DNA of 64,000 nt from Rhynochetos jubatus (Eukaryota > Chordata > Aves > Eurypygiformes > Rhynochetidae): assembly GCA_027574665.1 (NCBI GenBank), contig CM050657.1:26845408-26909407 (forward strand), in the 5' to 3' direction. Shown here in pieces: positions 1 to 10,280 of the stretch. The position numbers and the translations under genes are program-made. The notes beneath the pieces are model-generated. The model was not told where the DNA came from. It ran no database searches and saw nothing but the letters and a program-made list of their open reading frames with translations. Position 1 is the stretch's first letter, and every line of letters starts with the position of its first letter.

Positions 1-1300
1 ATCAGCTAACTTATCTGTAGTTTCACAATCGTAAGTTACTTATTTCTCTGCCTCAGCCTCCTACATATCATCTTGCAAAAGCCTTCGCCAGATTAAAACA
101 AATCGCGCAGTCTCGGGGTGCTGTTGCGCCACGAGAGGTTCCTGTTTGTCCTAGCGTTGTAGGAAAAAGCGGAGTATTTGCACAGCCGCAGTATGTACCA
201 GGCTTTCCGATACGGCCTTTCCAGGTGGCAGGGCGACACGTGCGCTGTTGGAGCCAACGCTCATCAGAATAGGGAGTGGGAATGATGGTCTTTGGGGGTC
301 CTCAGGCTCAGTGTGGGCTGAATGGAGTTAAGATGTAGGGGCTGAGATTTAAGCAAATAAAACACCGCTGTATCCTCCAGAGGCTGCACAGGATTACCCT
401 GCTCTTGTTTCTTTAAACTCTGTAGAGCACTATTTAGTCAAACTAGGCATTAATCACACAGCACGCTGCAGCCAAGGTTTAAATGGAGCGGTGGCTTTGC
501 CTCTCGAAGACAGCTGCGCTGATTCCATCTGCCTAAGGAGTTTGTCCCGGAGCCAGTCAGTGCCTCTCCTCCCCAGCCAATTCATGAACCGAATGAGAAT
601 TCATCAGGCTGTGCAGGAGCCAAAGGGAGTGAGTGTAATTTCTGTGGGTAGGATCTGACCTCTGGTAGTCACGGATTAAGGCTAGTGTTTTCGAAGAAGT
701 CTGGAGGAAGCAGGATTTCACTGGGAACTGGACGGCAGAGGAATTTGGCATCGCGCTCGTGCCTGTAAGGAGGTCTGGTTTGTATCACGTTTTTCAAATC
801 AAGCGCACGCGTTGCTCCGGTCAAAAGGCGGAGGAGATCCAAGATCCGGTTTTGACGCCACCCAGCTGGGAGCACGATAAGGTTAGCAGCGAGGCTTCTT
901 TGTTTGCCAAGGGGGGAAGTGCAGTGGGAAAAGAGTGGGCTTGCTGAAATAGTGGTGGGTACGGTCATTGTAAGATAATTATGATATATACAATTACTCA
1001 TTTTTCTGATTAGGAACAGTCGTAACAAGGTGCGATGGGTACCAACCAGCTCACTACTGCCCAAAACCTAGTTGCTAGTTGTATGCCAATCACCTTTTCA
1101 ATTGTTTTTAACCCCAAAACGGCCAAGGCAGCCAAAAAGCAGCTGCACGTCAGAACAGCTGAATGCCTGTTGCTGATGAAGGCGAGAGCGGCCGAAGCCT
1201 TCCGTGCCGGTAATTGTGAAACCATTTCTACGCTGCGGATGTGAATCGCCGAGCAAGTGCAGGCTGACATGGGCTTCTCCGCGTGTGCCTTGTTTTACAG
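1..1300 (+). other. MOGAT1: MOGAT1 intron, 3' end
   Basis: This is intronic sequence upstream of the penultimate exon. It ends in a pyrimidine-rich acceptor, TGTGCCTTGTTTTACAG, at 1284-1300. Short open frames exist on both strands but none resembles the acyltransferase or another known family. No repeat was recognised. Confidence 0.75.
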
Positions 1301-1500
1301 GGCTCATCTGGTCCCGGTGTTCTCCTTCGGTGAAAATGAACTGTTCAAGCAAGTCGCAAACCCCAAGGGTTCATGGCTTCGAAATGTACAGGAGAAGCTG
1401 CAGAAGATAATGGGCTTTGCTCTACCGCTGTTTCACGCTAGAGGAGTGTTTCAATACAGTTTTGGCCTAATACCCTACAGGCAGCCTATCCATACAGTTG
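1301..1500 (+). CDS. MOGAT1: MOGAT1 penultimate coding exon (partial CDS)
   Basis: This exon encodes about 67 residues of monoacylglycerol acyltransferase 1, which adds an acyl group from acyl-CoA to 2-monoacylglycerol at the ER membrane. The translation contains the family block [15 protein letters not shown], then [20 protein letters not shown], then [16 protein letters not shown] and IHTV. These match the C-terminal third of mammalian MOGAT1 almost residue for residue. The exon follows a TTTTACAG acceptor and is followed directly by the donor GTAAGT at 1501. It is 200 bases long. It starts with the last two bases of a split Gly codon (seen as GGCTCAT...) and ends with the first G of a Val codon completed by the next exon. 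The DGAT2 and MOGAT2 paralogues share the GEN and ARG motifs. The [13 protein letters not shown] stretch and the ACSL3 neighbour favour MOGAT1. Confidence 0.92.
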
Positions 1501-4500
1501 GTAAGTTCCCTGGGTCTTTTACAGTGCTTTTCCAAATGTTCACAAGTGCCTAAGTGTGGGCTAGAATCTCTGTAAATTTATGAATCTGTTCTAGCAGAAA
1601 CAATTGGTTACTGTGCATCTAAAACAAGCATGCGAGCGGTAAATTAAATACTTCCTTTTTTTTTTTTAATTCCTGTCCTTCCCCCAATTAGAAGGGGAGA
1701 TTCCTTTCTCCCTTTCCTGTTTCTACCCCAGGCCAAAATCGTATTTTTCGTTCCCAGTTATTCACAGGCTTCTTCCCTCAGCAGTCCTCAGAGACACCCG
1801 AAGGCTGTCCAGTCCATACCAGAGCGCTCCCACGGCCCGGCAGCTGTTGCCGTGCGTTCTGGATGCTGCATTATTTTCGAAGATGCCCAGCACCTTCATT
1901 GCCCAGCCCTGCAGAGAAGCAGCAGTTGGGTGTTTCAGCTGATGCACGGCCTCCGCAGCGGTGCCTCGGGGCAAGGCTACTGGAAGGAGCTGGTGCAGCC
2001 TGGACCCAGGGCTCATGGACGCAGGAAGAGGCGTAGGAGGGAAGGGAGCGGCAGCCCTTCAGCAGGCTGCTGCTCAGATGGTAGTGCAGCTCCCTAGGGA
2101 GTTCCTTCCCTTGTGGTTCCTTCCCCATGGAAAGATCCGTTCATGTTTAATTGGGAGCGTGCATGCCACGTCCACAGGCAGTTCGGAAGAGTGTTTTTTC
2201 CCCAAAGCTTTCATCCCTGGTTATCTGCTCTCACTGGAGTGTGAGACTGAACGTCTCTTGATTTTTGATGGCTTTAACTTGTGCTGTTGCCAGCCACACT
2301 TTGGTGCTGGGCATCGTGCAAGGGCAATAGCTGGCTGCCTGTATCTTTTGCATAAAACATTTTTAGCCAAGTTCTGAGCTGAGTGAACTAATGAAGCCTG
2401 TTTTTAAAGAAAAATGAGTCGAGGTTTTCTGGTAGTCCATGAGGGACATGCAAGAAGGCCCTCCCTTTAATACAGGGATGATTTGATTTTAGTATGGAAG
2501 AAATCAAAATGTTTAAGACAAAAATGTAGCTCTTTTTATATCTTAAATTCCATGTAGATCTGTGTTTTATCAGGTCATACAGTTAAATGTCATAGAAAAG
2601 ATTGAATTTTTAAAGCCCGCATTCTGCACAGGCAGGCTAAAAGCGTCACTTATTTTAAAGCCAGAAAGTTTTCAGAGCATTGGAATGAGAAAGACGTATT
2701 TGCTGCAATTTTTCCTCATGCTGATGACATTGAGGCTGTTCTGAAACTTAAAATGTCTTGTACTTGGAGGCAAATTTTCATGGCTGTAACACTTACTGCG
2801 AGAGCAGAGCTGGTCCACGGCTACAGCACGGGAGTGCTACAAATCAGCAAGACCAGAGTCTTGCAACAGAACGACTTGTACGATCTCGTTCAATCCCTTA
2901 CCTCTGGCATCTCCTAATGTCTGAAAACTATCCCCGTGTCCCTGCGTTTTTGAGGTGGGGGGGCTCCGTATGGCTCAACACGGCTTTGAAAGTGTTAGCT
3001 CAGCTCTCGAAAGGCGCAGCGTCGCCCTGAGCTCCACCCGAGCCGGTTAGCCGGGTGCTGACAACGGGGCTGGGTATCGGCGTGTTTCCTCCTCCTTCAG
3101 GCACCGTGGATCCTAAAGCGAGGGGATGCAGTTCAGCAAAACCAAGCTCCCGAGATCGGAGTGTTTGGGGCTTGGCAAGTGAAGTACTTCTGGTTTTCCT
3201 GGAAATTATTACTGCTTTTTGGAAACAGAACCAACTCTAAGATAGCAAGTAAGGCAGGTTGCTTAAAGCTGCACAGGAAATGAGGGAGATGAGTGTCCTT
3301 TCCAATTGCACAAGAAGCCTGCACTCGGTGTGGTGTTTCCGGTCATGCTGCTGGAAATCCTGTATTGGATGGCTATTGATTTCACCCCCCAAGGTATTGC
3401 TCAACCCAGGGCTGGGTTCGCACCCCAGCCGTATAAAGTCTGAATTTCAGCACTGTGAAAGGCCCGAGAGCTGTTGGCAGCCCAAGCTGCAGCAGGAACG
3501 TGCAGCATCAGCCCCTTGTGGTTCTGGCGAGACTTCCCTTCCCTTTAGTCAACACCATCCAGTCTGATGCGGCAACATCTGCTGAAAGGGATTTGCAGGT
3601 GCCTTTGTAAAAGCTCCCGGGGGGTGCTTTTACCTCTCTGCTTTTCCACAGGCTTCCTCGGTCAGGTCTGTTAAGCTCTGAGTGCCTGCAGTGCAAGAGC
3701 AGCTGTCCATCTGTAGTGACTGAACACCACCAGCAAGACTCAGATCATGGGAAGCTTCTCCTGGCATATTGCAAGCTTTTTAGCCGTAGCTTTTTGCGGA
3801 GGAGGAGGCTGCCCTCCGGAATTCTGTAGAATTACCTCCCATGGTTCCTCTGGCTCCGGCTGGACAGAGCAGGTAGCAGGCTTTGTGCAGTGCCGCGTGC
3901 CCGGAGAACGCTTCAGTTGGGATGATTCGTGTGGGCAACGGGCGGCTCAGAGACACCTGGCAGGGTTTGGGGGGTTTACGTGCTGCCACTCCCTAGGCTG
4001 TGGTGTAGCCACCAACGTTTCTGGCCTGGTGCAGCCGTACCCGTTTTGAATAAATCAGGGGACACCTGTATTTCCTTCACTCCTGTTCGTGCGGCTGAGG
4101 GCACCACCGTCCTCTTAGGGAATGTCCCTCACGTTGGATTCCTTTGGTAAGCAGATCAGAACAGAAGGCAGTGAGAAGGTGCGTGGTTTCAGATGCTGTT
4201 TTTACCCTGTAGCGTTCTGCCCCAACGGCAAGACCGCACACAGCCCATGGGGTGGCGTACTGAAGTGTAAACTGCTCCTTGGAGTCAGAGCTTAACCCCC
4301 TTCTCACTGGCTCTTTAGCTGCCAAACCGAAATGATGGGCTTTTACATTTGTTTTACCTGAACTTGAGCAAAGGTAAGGAACCAGGCCCAGGGCTGGGGT
4401 TTGTGAAAGGCAGGATCAGGCCCCAGGGCAGCAGAATTGTGCTGCGATTCTGCCGCCTCGCTGGGAGCGGTGCTGGAGCTGTTAGAGGGGGAGAGCATTA

Positions 4501-4539
4501 GTCCATGAAGCTAACGCTGCCGTTGTGTTTGATTTACAG
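1501..4539 (+). other. MOGAT1: MOGAT1 last intron
   Basis: The intron runs from GTAAGT at 1501 to the GTGTTTGATTTACAG acceptor ending at 4539. Splicing restores G|TG GGA, giving IHTV-VGSPIPV as in mammalian MOGAT1. No gene, CR1 or RNA was recognised inside. The open frames here look like chance. Confidence 0.8.
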
Positions 4540-4694
4540 TGGGAAGCCCCATCCCTGTGAAACGGAACTTGAACCCCACCACGGAAGAGATTGAAGAGCT
4601 ACATGCATTGTACCTACAGAAACTAAGAAAATTGTTTGAAGAACACAAAGGAAATTACGGGATCCCTGAGCATAAATCTCTTGTCTTCGAGTAG
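4540..4694 (+). CDS. MOGAT1: MOGAT1 last coding exon and stop
   Basis: This exon encodes the C-terminal 51 or so residues of MOGAT1. It begins VGSPIPVKRNLNPTTEEIEE, passes through LHALYLQKLRKLFEEHKGNY and ends GIPEHKSLVFE, then TAG at 4692-4694. Human MOGAT1 has the same architecture (VGRPIPV..., LRKLFEEHKGKYGIPEH...), so the C-terminus looks complete and intact. The acceptor is GTTTGATTTACAG. The frame joins the preceding exon without a shift. The IPVKR...NP pattern and the helical EEIEELHALY segment are typical of the end of DGAT2-family enzymes. Confidence 0.93.
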
Positions 4695-5170
4695 CAAATT
4701 ACAACTTGTAATTCCAAATCTCATGGAAAAAACCAGTGTGTGCTGAAAGATGTCTTTCTTGCAATCTGTATTTTGCAATCTGTAATTATCCTTATGTAAG
4801 GAATAATTTTAAGAAGGGATTATTAGATGATTTATTGATTTTTATCCTGGGGTGGGGAAATCCTTAGGGTGTGAGCCTTGAAGCCAGTGCTGTTTGGAGT
4901 TGTCCTTTAGGTTCATCTGTACCAGAAATGCTAGTGAGGGACTCCCCGCAGGTGTTCTTGCCGCCGTGGTACCTAACCACTGAGCAGAGGAAATTGCCCC
5001 AGCGTGACATCACGAGCCAGAAAAGTAAAATCCCCAAACGTCTGTGATTAGGTGGTTCTCTGAGTATCAAAACCCGCTGCTGCTCTTCTGTAGAAATGAA
5101 GGTGTATGGTTTCAGCCGTTATAAGCCATTTACCTGTGAATTCAAGAATAAATAGCAGCTTTCTGCCCTG
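4695..5170 (+). other. MOGAT1: MOGAT1 3' UTR (probable)
   Basis: This is AT-rich sequence after the TAG. A direct repeat of TGCAATCTGTA lies near 4756-4786. The first clear AATAAA is at 5147, so a 3' UTR of about 450-480 bases is inferred. Transcript data could place the end elsewhere. Confidence 0.45.
5147..5152 (+). terminator. MOGAT1: Candidate MOGAT1 polyadenylation signal AATAAA
   Basis: This is the first canonical AATAAA downstream of the MOGAT1 stop codon, about 450 bases beyond it. No obvious competing hexamer was seen between the stop and this site. Confidence 0.4.
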
Positions 5171-8100
5171 AATAGGATATGGGCAAAAGGGGTTTGTCCA
5201 GGTTAAGGAGCAGAGCAATCCCTCTGTTGGGAGGCAGAACCGCATGTTGAGTTTTCTGTGTGCACGTAAATGCTGGGTGGTGGGAAGCTCTGAATGACGT
5301 GGCTGTTTTCGGACAAGCTGTGCTTGGGATCGTCGGTTTGGAAGATGAAGGAGCTTTGTTTGGTAGTTCCAGCCTCAGAGGAGCTGGCAGGCACAGGACA
5401 GAAGTGTCCTGAGGGAGATAGGGAGGGAATAGTGAAGTTTACCTAAGTGATCCTACGCCAAGCGCTGCCACGGAAGGAAGGGGAGCCCAGGTTGTTGGGT
5501 CTGGTTCTGAAACTTCACCAAGGAAAGCATACTCGATCCAAGCCTTTCCCATCTCCGCTGGTGGATGTGGGGAGGTCTGTGGAACGCTGTGCCGCAGCGT
5601 GACACAGCCGTGCTTGCCAGGGCAGCGTCAGCACAGCTCTAGGGTGCGGCAGGTTAAGGGGATGCTTTGCGTCCAAACCAAGTGCCTAAAATTTGAGAGG
5701 AGGTGTATCCTCTCTTTCCGTTAAAATACCTGGGTCTCTGAGAAGATGTGAAGAGAATTACAGTGTATTATTGCATTTTTAACAAGCTAAATCTCCTGTT
5801 TGTAAATGCTTTGTGTCTGCACGTGGACTTTACAGATCTGCTTTTGTTGAAGATCGGTTTGCTTGAAGCAGTTTTGGTGCCTGAACGTCGGGTGCTCCGA
5901 GCGGACGTGCGCAGGCTTGTTGGGCAGCCTGGGGCAACTGCAGCTGGGTCGGGTCCGCACCGCCGTGCCCTGGGAACAGCGGCGTGGGTTCCGCCAGGGC
6001 ACGGGACGCGCCGTGTGCTTGTGCGGCTGCAGCGTCCTGCAAGAGATGCGCTTGGGATTTGGGGAAAAAGTTAAAACTCGGGGAAGGAAAGATCTTGGGT
6101 TTGATACCTGGGAAAGAGGTCTCCAGGGTCCCGAGGCCTGGGGTGAGGGATGAGCCCTGAGGAGTCACTTTTGCTCAGCCAGCTGTGTAAAATTTCCTTT
6201 GGATTTGTTTTTTTGCTGCCCGCCCTGACGAGTGGCACCGATTATTCACAGAAGAAGAATTTGGAGTCTGTGTCAGACCGTTCTCTCCTAGATCATCTGC
6301 TCTAATGAGATATTTCCTCTCATTCGCAGTCTGCTCTTTACCTATTACCTTAATGATACAGAAGCTCAGGATGTACACTGAAAAGCATTAGTGTTGGATT
6401 GCGGATGGGAAGCGTTTGGATTGTTGTTGCTCAAATTAGCCAAAGCTTCGGGGGAATATGCAGACGCTGAGCTTGTGGATACTGATTTCGCAGCAATATC
6501 TGGTCCAGAAGGTACCCTACAAACAGGCTTTCCTCTGAATTCCATGAGAGTACGACCTGTGGGCTCTGAGTACCATCCGTAACTGGCACAGGTAGAACAA
6601 GTAGAGGTTGTGGTACTGTGACTACTGGTGTTTTTACTGCTTTGTAACACAGGGAGAGAAAAATACGAAAGGAAACAAAATCTTCAAGCTACTTAAATAT
6701 ATGTTGTTGCTGAGTAACTGCTGTGTATTGCTCGAGGGTCCTTCCAAACTTCCCTTTATTAACAAATTGTCTCGGGTATCCAGGACTACTTTAAAAAAGA
6801 TTTTCCGTCTCTAGACCCGACAGGCATGGCGTCACCTAAAATACTTCCCTCTGTTAGCGCGTGGATTTGTAAACCAGCCCTGCAATACTGAGCCAAAAGG
6901 CCCTGGGAGCCGTAGACCCATTGTGGCTAGTGCAGGCCCCAGCCCTACCACTGCCGCACCTACGGAGGCGGCTACCTGCCCCTGTTAGAGCAAGTACCGG
7001 CGCAGCCTTGTGTGGTAGGAATGGTGACCCCCCCCCAGCAGTGCTCGGATTTCGGGTGGGATGCCTGCGCCTAGTGGGGTCTGCTCCGTGGTGTGTTTCT
7101 CTTTGTGCCCTTGAATGACACAGGGAATCCGGAGGAGCCAGTTCTATCGACAAGACGGATGCTCTGCCTCTACACCGTGCTCAGGCTGACGGTGCCTGGC
7201 TGTTCCCTCACGGTGAACGTCTCTGCCCAGTTCCGTTTACAGAAAGTCTTTACACATCAATCCTCGTGAATTTTTACAGTGTGAGCGTATTTTACACTTT
7301 GTAAATTTCTACGGTACCTGTGAGATGCGAATGTCAGTCGTTTCAACGCTAGCTGTGGCAAGGAGGTGCGAGATAATAAAAGGTTTGTACCAACCTGTGC
7401 CTGTGTCGCCTGGAATTCAAGCAATGCATCGCTGCTGTTGGGTAAGGGCTTCATCCCTCGGGCCGTAGGAACCTGCTGAACTCAAGGGTCCGATTAGAGG
7501 AGCTCCAAGGCCATGCTGTGAAATAAGGGAGGGTGGGAGGACTGCTGCAGCCTCCTGAGGGATCTCCCGGAGCCACGTTCCTGCCGGCAGCACCAAAGGG
7601 TCTGAGAAAGGAGTTGATCCACAGCAGGGAAGGGCTGGGCACCAGGAGTGCCATGCCAAGCCGGAGCACCCAGGAGGGTGGGTGACTCCTCTGAGGAAGT
7701 GGTGAACTAATAGCGTTTGGAGTTGAATTCAACTTGAGTTTAAGCAGAAGTTTGAATTTTAAGCTAAACGCGCATCAAAGAGTCTTGGTATCTGTGCCCT
7801 AGAAAGAAAACCAAACCCTGCTTAACTCTGGGGAACTGAATAGCTGCTTGGAACTACAAACCAGTGTTGCATTTGTCTGTTGGGAAGAGGATAAACAGCC
7901 ACCTTAACGGAGCGATGTATTTTAGTTTGTCGGTAGTTTGGGGTTTTTTAAAGTATGGCAATGTTTGTGCCAAGAGCTGCGCTGATGGGGGTGAATTCCC
8001 AAGCCTGGGAAAGTCTAACTGCATTTTGTTACTGGTTTAATACCCGATGGAACGATCCCACCTTGTGTCTCAGTGTACTGTAAAGGGGAAACCGATAAAA

Positions 8101-8887
8101 ACAAAAGTGGCCTTGGATTGCTTTGAAGTAGCCTCATGATACCCGCGAGGGGGTAGATGGGAGGTGTGTCATGGTCTGTCAGTGGCTCAACATCACACCC
8201 GGGTTTTGTGGAAATACGAAAAAGAAGCACGTTGTGCCTGTAAAGCAAGAAATGGAGAAAAATGAGGACTGGAGAGCAGCTGGATCCTCACGTTCCTTGA
8301 AGAGCCGCAGCAACGCTAATCCTGATCACGACCACTTGCGACAGGTAAGCGAGGTGACCTCTGTACCCAAGCAGCTGACTCTGACGGGAATCGAGTGAAC
8401 TGAAGGATGTAGAGGGGTTTTCGGCTGATGTTTCTCATGGTTGGTATCAATTTCATGTCAGCTGAACTGCTGGAGCACTGCTTGTACTGCAGACCCCATC
8501 AGCCCCTTGACTTTTGTCAGTTTAACAGGGAACAGAGCTGTAGAAAGGAAAAGGAGAAGAGAAAAAGGAGGAAATTAATTTACTTAACATATGCATATAC
8601 CGAGAAATACATCCATCTAAAAAAGTAACTAAAAGAAGCTGAGGAACCGTATCCTCTGGTTGCTTTCCAGACCCTAACAGGAAGTTTCACCAACAGCAGA
8701 GGCTTGGGAAGAGCTTTTTGTTCTGCACAGAGGAAGAGGTTCCTTTGCAGTGCGCTGGGATCACGAAATCCTTGTTGCCTTCGTATGCTCCGTTTGGTCA
8801 GCGTTTAACCTGGATTCTTTTCCACCCTGGACAGCCGTAACAATTACAGCTGCTGGCCAACGGCACCTTGTGTTTGTGCAGCTTGCA
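5171..8887. other. Intergenic, no gene recognised
   Basis: No open frame here resembles a known protein. The stretch includes a small GC/CpG-rich patch at about 5880-6040 and a C-run near 7030. A donor-like ACAG|GTAAGC lies at 8341-8350 without a convincing exon. Nothing else was identified. Confidence 0.5.
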
Positions 8888-9381
8888 GATTCACAGAGTG
8901 TTCGGGGGTGGAAGGGACCTCTAGAGATCATCTAGTCCAACCCCCCTGCCACAGCAGGATCCCCTAGAGCAGATCACACAGGAACAAGTCCAGGCGGCTT
9001 TGGGAAGTCTCCAGGGAAGGAGACTCCCCCCATCTCTGGGCAGCCTGTCCCAGTGCTCTGGCACCCTCACAGGGCAGAAGGGTTTCCTCACGTTCAGGCT
9101 GAACCTTCTGTTTGCCAGTTGATGGTCATCGCCCCTCGTCCTGTCATTGGACTGAGCAGAGCCTGGCCCCATCCCCCTGACACCCACCTTTAGATATTGA
9201 TCAGCATTGATAAGATCCCCCTGAGCCTCCTCTTCTCCCAGCTGAACAGCCCCAGCTCTCTCAGCCTTCCCTCAGATGGAAGGGGCTCCAGGCCCTTCAT
9301 CATCTCAGTGGCCCTGCGCTGGGCCCTCTCCAGCAGCTCCTTGTCCCTCTGGAGCTGAGGAGCCCAGAACTGGACACAGTA
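8888..9381 (-). mobile_element. CR1 LINE, 5'-truncated, minus strand
   Basis: This is a non-LTR retrotransposon fragment of the CR1 family inserted in minus orientation. The + strand reads through the CR1 3' end reversed: GGTGGAAGGGACCTCTAGAGATCATCTAGTCC-like text at about 8909-8940, then the reversed ‘gggcagcctgtcccagtg’ block near 9040. Farther on come the blocks around ‘tgagcctcctcttctcccagctgaacagccc’ (9221-9251) and ‘ccctctccagcagctcc’, ending at ‘actggacacagtatttg’. It carries only 3' UTR and tail-proximal sequence, with no reverse transcriptase. Match quality suggests moderate age. Confidence 0.9.
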
Positions 9382-9869
9382 TTTGCTTTCACTTAGATTT
9401 CCTCCTGACGTGAAGGGAGCCCCGTTGCTTTTCGAACGGCTGCGATGGCATTTACTAAAGAGACAAAGAGCGAGCCCGGCACGTTGGCTGTGAGCCCTTC
9501 TTGGCTAACGTGGCTCAGCAGTGGCCTGGTCTTTCCCTTCTGCAGTCTGCAAGCTGGATTTCAATACTGAGAGGAGCTTTCTTGCCTGGAAAACTGGCCT
9601 TCGCTCTGGTTGTAGGGCAGAGACTGTCCCGCAGAGACGTGGGTTAGTGTTTTCCTGCGGAAATTGCTCAGGACTACTTCCCAGCCGCAATAACCCGGGT
9701 ATGTACGCGCTGCACACCGCAATGAGGTGACAGCCCGCGTTAAAACAGGGCCTAGGTTTAACGGTTGCCACCGTTTGTGCTGCTTCTCTCAATCTGCCTG
9801 CTGCGTACGTGCGGAACAAACCCCGACTCGCTGTTTAAAGCCAGCGCTGTGTTAGGGTTTACCCAAACC
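9382..9869. other. Intergenic spacer between CR1 and CpG island
   Basis: No gene, repeat or RNA was recognised. GC content rises towards the right, into the orphan CpG island. Confidence 0.4.
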
Positions 9870-10280
9870 ACTCCTGCCCCGTGGGGCCTGTGGAAGCGAG
9901 CCGGGCTGGAGCGGGGCGGCCTGCGTGCTCCGCGCCGAAGGGCAGCCGGGCCGCGGGAGGCTCTGCCGCTCAACGGGAGCCTTTTTCGGGGGTCACGTAC
10001 CGTTGCCTGTTTTTAGCAGCGTCCAGGAAGGCAGGAAGCCCGTGTCAGCAAGGGAAGGGGCCGGCCCGGCCGTTCCCGCGGTGCCGGTCCGAGACGGGCC
10101 GGGCCGGGCCTCAGCGGGGCCGCCAGGTGGCGCCGCCGCGCCGTGTCGCCCCGGCGGGAGCTGCGGGAGGGCCCTGGCAGCTTCAGCGGGGAGCTTGGCC
10201 CGGCGGGCGTTCGGGGAGGGGTGCCCGCGGCAGAAGGCTCCCAGGGAAGCCAAACAGCGGGGGTGCCCCCTCAGGATCTG
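9870..10280. promoter_or_regulatory. Orphan CpG island
   Basis: This is a dense run of CpG with GC-box sequences (GGGGCGGC at 9913-9920) and repeated GGCCGGGCC motifs. It lies about 5 kb beyond MOGAT1 and about 20 kb before the ACSL3 promoter. Neither gene begins here. The long open frames on both strands are a side effect of high GC. The island could be the promoter of an unannotated transcript, a distal promoter or an insulator; the CTCF motif at 10120 supports the last. The boundaries are by eye. Confidence 0.65.
10120..10133 (+). promoter_or_regulatory. Strong CTCF-type motif
   Basis: The sequence CCGCCAGGTGGCGC matches the vertebrate CTCF core CCASYAGRKGGCRS at 13 of 14 positions, with only the third base differing. 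It lies in the orphan CpG island, in plus orientation. Occupancy cannot be judged from sequence. Confidence 0.65.

Larger units (their letters stand above)
1..5170 (+). other. MOGAT1: MOGAT1 gene, 3' part (gene span)
   Basis: This is the 3' portion of the monoacylglycerol O-acyltransferase 1 gene, an ER acyltransferase of the DGAT2 family. The window opens inside an intron. I found no earlier MOGAT1 exon in 1-1300, in particular none of the HPHG catalytic region or the block that precedes GAxLVPV. The visible parts are the penultimate coding exon at 1301-1500, an intron at 1501-4539, the last coding exon at 4540-4694 and a 3' UTR that may end just after the AATAAA at 5147. The 3' limit is inferred. 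Confidence 0.85.

Noticed and set aside
1019-1032. GTCGTAACAAGGT identical to a piece of the 18S rRNA 3' end
   Set aside because: Only 13 bases match and the flanks do not, so this is coincidence and not an rRNA fragment.
8171-8398. 75-codon plus-strand frame with a good internal donor ACAG|GTAAGC at 8341
   Set aside because: No matching acceptor or start context and no recognisable protein. A lone donor is common by chance.
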